From contig CAWAVB010000001.1 in the NCBI GenBank assembly GCA_963785415.1, positions 496,001 to 560,000 of the forward strand: DNA of 64,000 bases. The letters run 5' to 3'. Below the pieces are notes generated by a model, which was given only the letters and a program-made list of their open reading frames with translations, was not told the origin of the DNA and did no database searches. The DNA comes from Bog-793 sp963785415. Lineage in GTDB: Bacteria; Actinomycetota; Acidimicrobiia; Acidimicrobiales; Bog-793. Shown here piece after piece: positions 62,486 through 64,000 of this stretch (the first letter of the stretch is position 1; every line of letters starts with the position of its first letter). A program made the position numbers and the translations under genes.

Positions 62486-63850
62486 CTACGGGTTGACCGC
62501 GGCGCAGAATTCTGCGAAGACCTCGACGAACCGGTCGATATGGCTCTCGTCGTGGCGCACCGAGATCGTCCACTGCTCTTCGTTCCCCGGCGTCATGAAG
62601 ATGCCGCGGTTGACGAGCCAGGCCCAGGACGCGTTGAAAAGATCGACGTTCGTCTCGAGGAAGCTCCGGTAGTCGACGAGCGGCTCGGGCCGGTACGAGA
62701 CGCAGCCCTTGCAACCGAGGTCGACGACGTGGGCCGGGATCGCGTGCTCGTCGATCGCCTTGCGACAACCCTCGGCGAGGCGGGCGCCCATCTTCTTGAA
62801 GTGCTCGTACGCCTCCGGCGTCAGCACCTCGGTGAGGGCCGCCAGCCCCGCGGCGACGACGAGCGGGTTCCCGTTGAACGTCCCCTGCTGGGCGATCCCG
62901 GAGGCGATCTCGTCCATGAGATCGGCGCGCCCGCCGAAGGCACCCGCCGGCGTGCCGCCGAACACCGACTTCGCGAAGCACGACAGATCCGGCTGTACGC
63001 CGAACATCTCGGTCGCGCCGCCGGCGGCGATCGTGGCACCGCACTTCACCTCGTCGAAGATGAGGACGATCCCGTATCGCGTGCACAGCTCCCGCAATCC
63101 CTCGAGATAGCCGGGACGCGGCAGCACGATCCCGATGTTCATCATCACGGGCTCGATGATGAGACAGGCGATCTCGGAGCCCCGCTCGGCGAAGAGCTTC
63201 TCGGCCGCGGCGAGATCGTTGTAGGGGACGGCGAGCGTCCACTTGCCCATCTCGACCGGGATCCCCCGCGAGGCGGGGGGCTCGGTCGCCTGGTTCTCGC
63301 TCGACTCGAGCAGCATGAGGCTCGGCGTAACCGAGAACATGACCGAGTCGTGGTGGCCGTGGTAGGAGCCTTCGATCTTGCAGATCGTGTCCCGCCCGGT
63401 CACGCCGCGCGCGACGCGGATCGCGTCCATCGTCGCTTCGGTGCCCGAGTTCACGAACCGGACCCGCTCCATCCGGAACCGGCGGCAGAGCTCCTCGGCG
63501 AGCCGGACCGTACCTTCAGTGGTCACGGCGAAGTGGGTGCCTGAGTGGGCAGCCCGCCCGATCGCCGCGGCGACGGCGGGGTGGGCGTGGCCGACCGCCA
63601 TCGCGCCGAACCCGTTGTGGTAGTCGATGTAGCGGTGGCCGTCGACGTCGACGACCTCCGCGCCGTCACCCGAGGCGAGGTAGATCGGGTACGGCTCGGC
63701 CGCCTGGAACGACGACGCCACGCCGAGGGGCATCGTCTTGCGGGCCCGCTCGAAAAGCTCCCGAGACCTCGGCGTCGAGTCGACGAGCTTGGCGAGCTCG
63801 GACTGGAACAGGTTCACCGCCCTCGCGGTCAGCTCGTCGGATCCTGCCAT
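62486..63850 (-). CDS. Class III aminotransferase (glutamate-1-semialdehyde aminomutase-like)
   Basis: PLP enzyme of about 454 residues. Seen: RARKTMPLGVASSFQ, FGAMAVGHAHPAVAAAIGR, RFVNSGTEATMDAIRVAR, KIEGSYHGHHDSVM, LIFDEVKCGATIA (PLP Asp) and CFAKSVFGGTPAGAFGG with the PLP Lys. It resembles HemL but lacks the usual KVIGGG form, so it is more likely an aspartate aminotransferase-family enzyme for another amino acid or amine. ATGs at 63883 and 63904 are alternative starts; none has a strong SD. The N-terminal part before residue 15 is variable. Confidence 0.88.
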   Translation of the reverse strand: MAGSDELTARAVNLFQSELAKLVDSTPRSRELFERARKTMPLGVASSFQAAEPYPIYLASGDGAEVVDVDGHRYIDYHNGFGAMAVGHAHPAVAAAIGRAAHSGTHFAVTTEGTVRLAEELCRRFRMERVRFVNSGTEATMDAIRVARGVTGRDTICKIEGSYHGHHDSVMFSVTPSLMLLESSENQATEPPASRGIPVEMGKWTLAVPYNDLAAAEKLFAERGSEIACLIIEPVMMNIGIVLPRPGYLEGLRELCTRYGIVLIFDEVKCGATIAAGGATEMFGVQPDLSCFAKSVFGGTPAGAFGGRADLMDEIASGIAQQGTFNGNPLVVAAGLAALTEVLTPEAYEHFKKMGARLAEGCRKAIDEHAIPAHVVDLGCKGCVSYRPEPLVDYRSFLETNVDLFNASWAWLVNRGIFMTPGNEEQWTISVRHDESHIDRFVEVFAEFCAAVNP

Positions 63851-63913
63851 GACTGATCCGCTGTTTTCCCTGGTCGTACCCATCGTCTCACGTCCATCCG
63901 GCATGTCGTTCGT

Positions 63914-63965
63914 GCGACCCCCACGGGGTCGCGCGCGGGTGCGACGACGCACCCTTTGTGCACAA
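63914..63965 (-). promoter_or_regulatory. Structured leader and palindrome upstream of the aminotransferase gene
   Basis: Two perfect hairpins lie in a row: GCGACCCC-CAC-GGGGTCGC at 63914-63932 and GGGTGCG-ACGA-CGCACCC at 63937-63954. Next to them is the 10-base palindrome TTGTGCACAA at 63956-63965, similar to operators of FadR-type GntR regulators. They sit between the window edge and the gene starts, so transcription and leader structure are probably both regulated. The palindrome may instead be part of an upstream gene's terminator. Confidence 0.5.
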
Positions 63966-64000
63966 TTCTCCCATCCGGGCAGAGGCGAGGCAAAGGACCA

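Overview
The window is about 64 kb of very GC-rich DNA (strong G/C third-position bias, many GTG and some TTG starts, long antisense open frames). Gene content and order point to an actinobacterium: the block LysM protein, nrdR and divergent lexA is arranged as in mycobacteria; F420 genes sit beside wbbL, rmlD and manC homologues; DUF3040 and a DprE2-like reductase are present. Class Acidimicrobiia is my best guess, by inference only. I see no rRNA, tRNA, CRISPR array, insertion sequence or phage gene.

Layout. 1-3.2 kb: start of the division/cell wall cluster on the minus strand (mraZ, rsmH, ftsL, ftsI cut by the window edge). 3.5-11.2 kb, minus strand: three-subunit proton-translocating transhydrogenase (pntA1, pntA2, pntB), then a pyruvate:ferredoxin oxidoreductase operon (porG, porA, porB) ending in a GltD-like flavoprotein fused to a ferredoxin domain. 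11.4-18.4 kb, plus strand: group 3b-type NiFe hydrogenase operon (hydB, a cyclic-nucleotide-binding-domain gene, hydG, hydD, hydA, maturation protease, hypC, an EamA permease and a gene I associate with DUF6390). Together these would link H2, NADP(H), NAD(H), ferredoxin and pyruvate.

18.4-25.9 kb: DprE2-like reductase, small membrane proteins, lipoate ligase-like protein, HNH protein, DUF3040, dinB, PIG-L deacetylase, nrdR, LysM protein and lexA, the last two sharing a divergent region with four LexA-type boxes. 26-32.7 kb: dapE, dapD, hflX, dapF (frameshifted as given), miaA, interrupted by an AT-richer gene for an exported propeller-like protein. 32.9-41.5 kb: ahcY, sugar-phosphate genes (SIS isomerase, Trm112-like, phosphomannomutase), CPBP protease, ftsH and a DUF5719 protein. 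41.5-55 kb: surface-polysaccharide locus (glycosyltransferases, epimerases, manC, wbbL, rmlD, rmlB) with cofD and cofE inside a chain of 4-nt overlaps. 55-64 kb: birA, biotin-dependent carboxylase alpha chain, M20 peptidase, rhodanese-MoeB fusion, nitroreductase, amine oxidoreductase and a class III aminotransferase.

The most interesting points are a long inverted repeat that would bury the rsmH start in mRNA; the clustered hydrogenase, pyruvate oxidoreductase and transhydrogenase genes with uncharacterised accessory genes; a single-base frameshift in dapF whose product also lacks a catalytic cysteine; a four-box SOS control region; and a recurrent promoter layout suggesting leaderless mRNAs.
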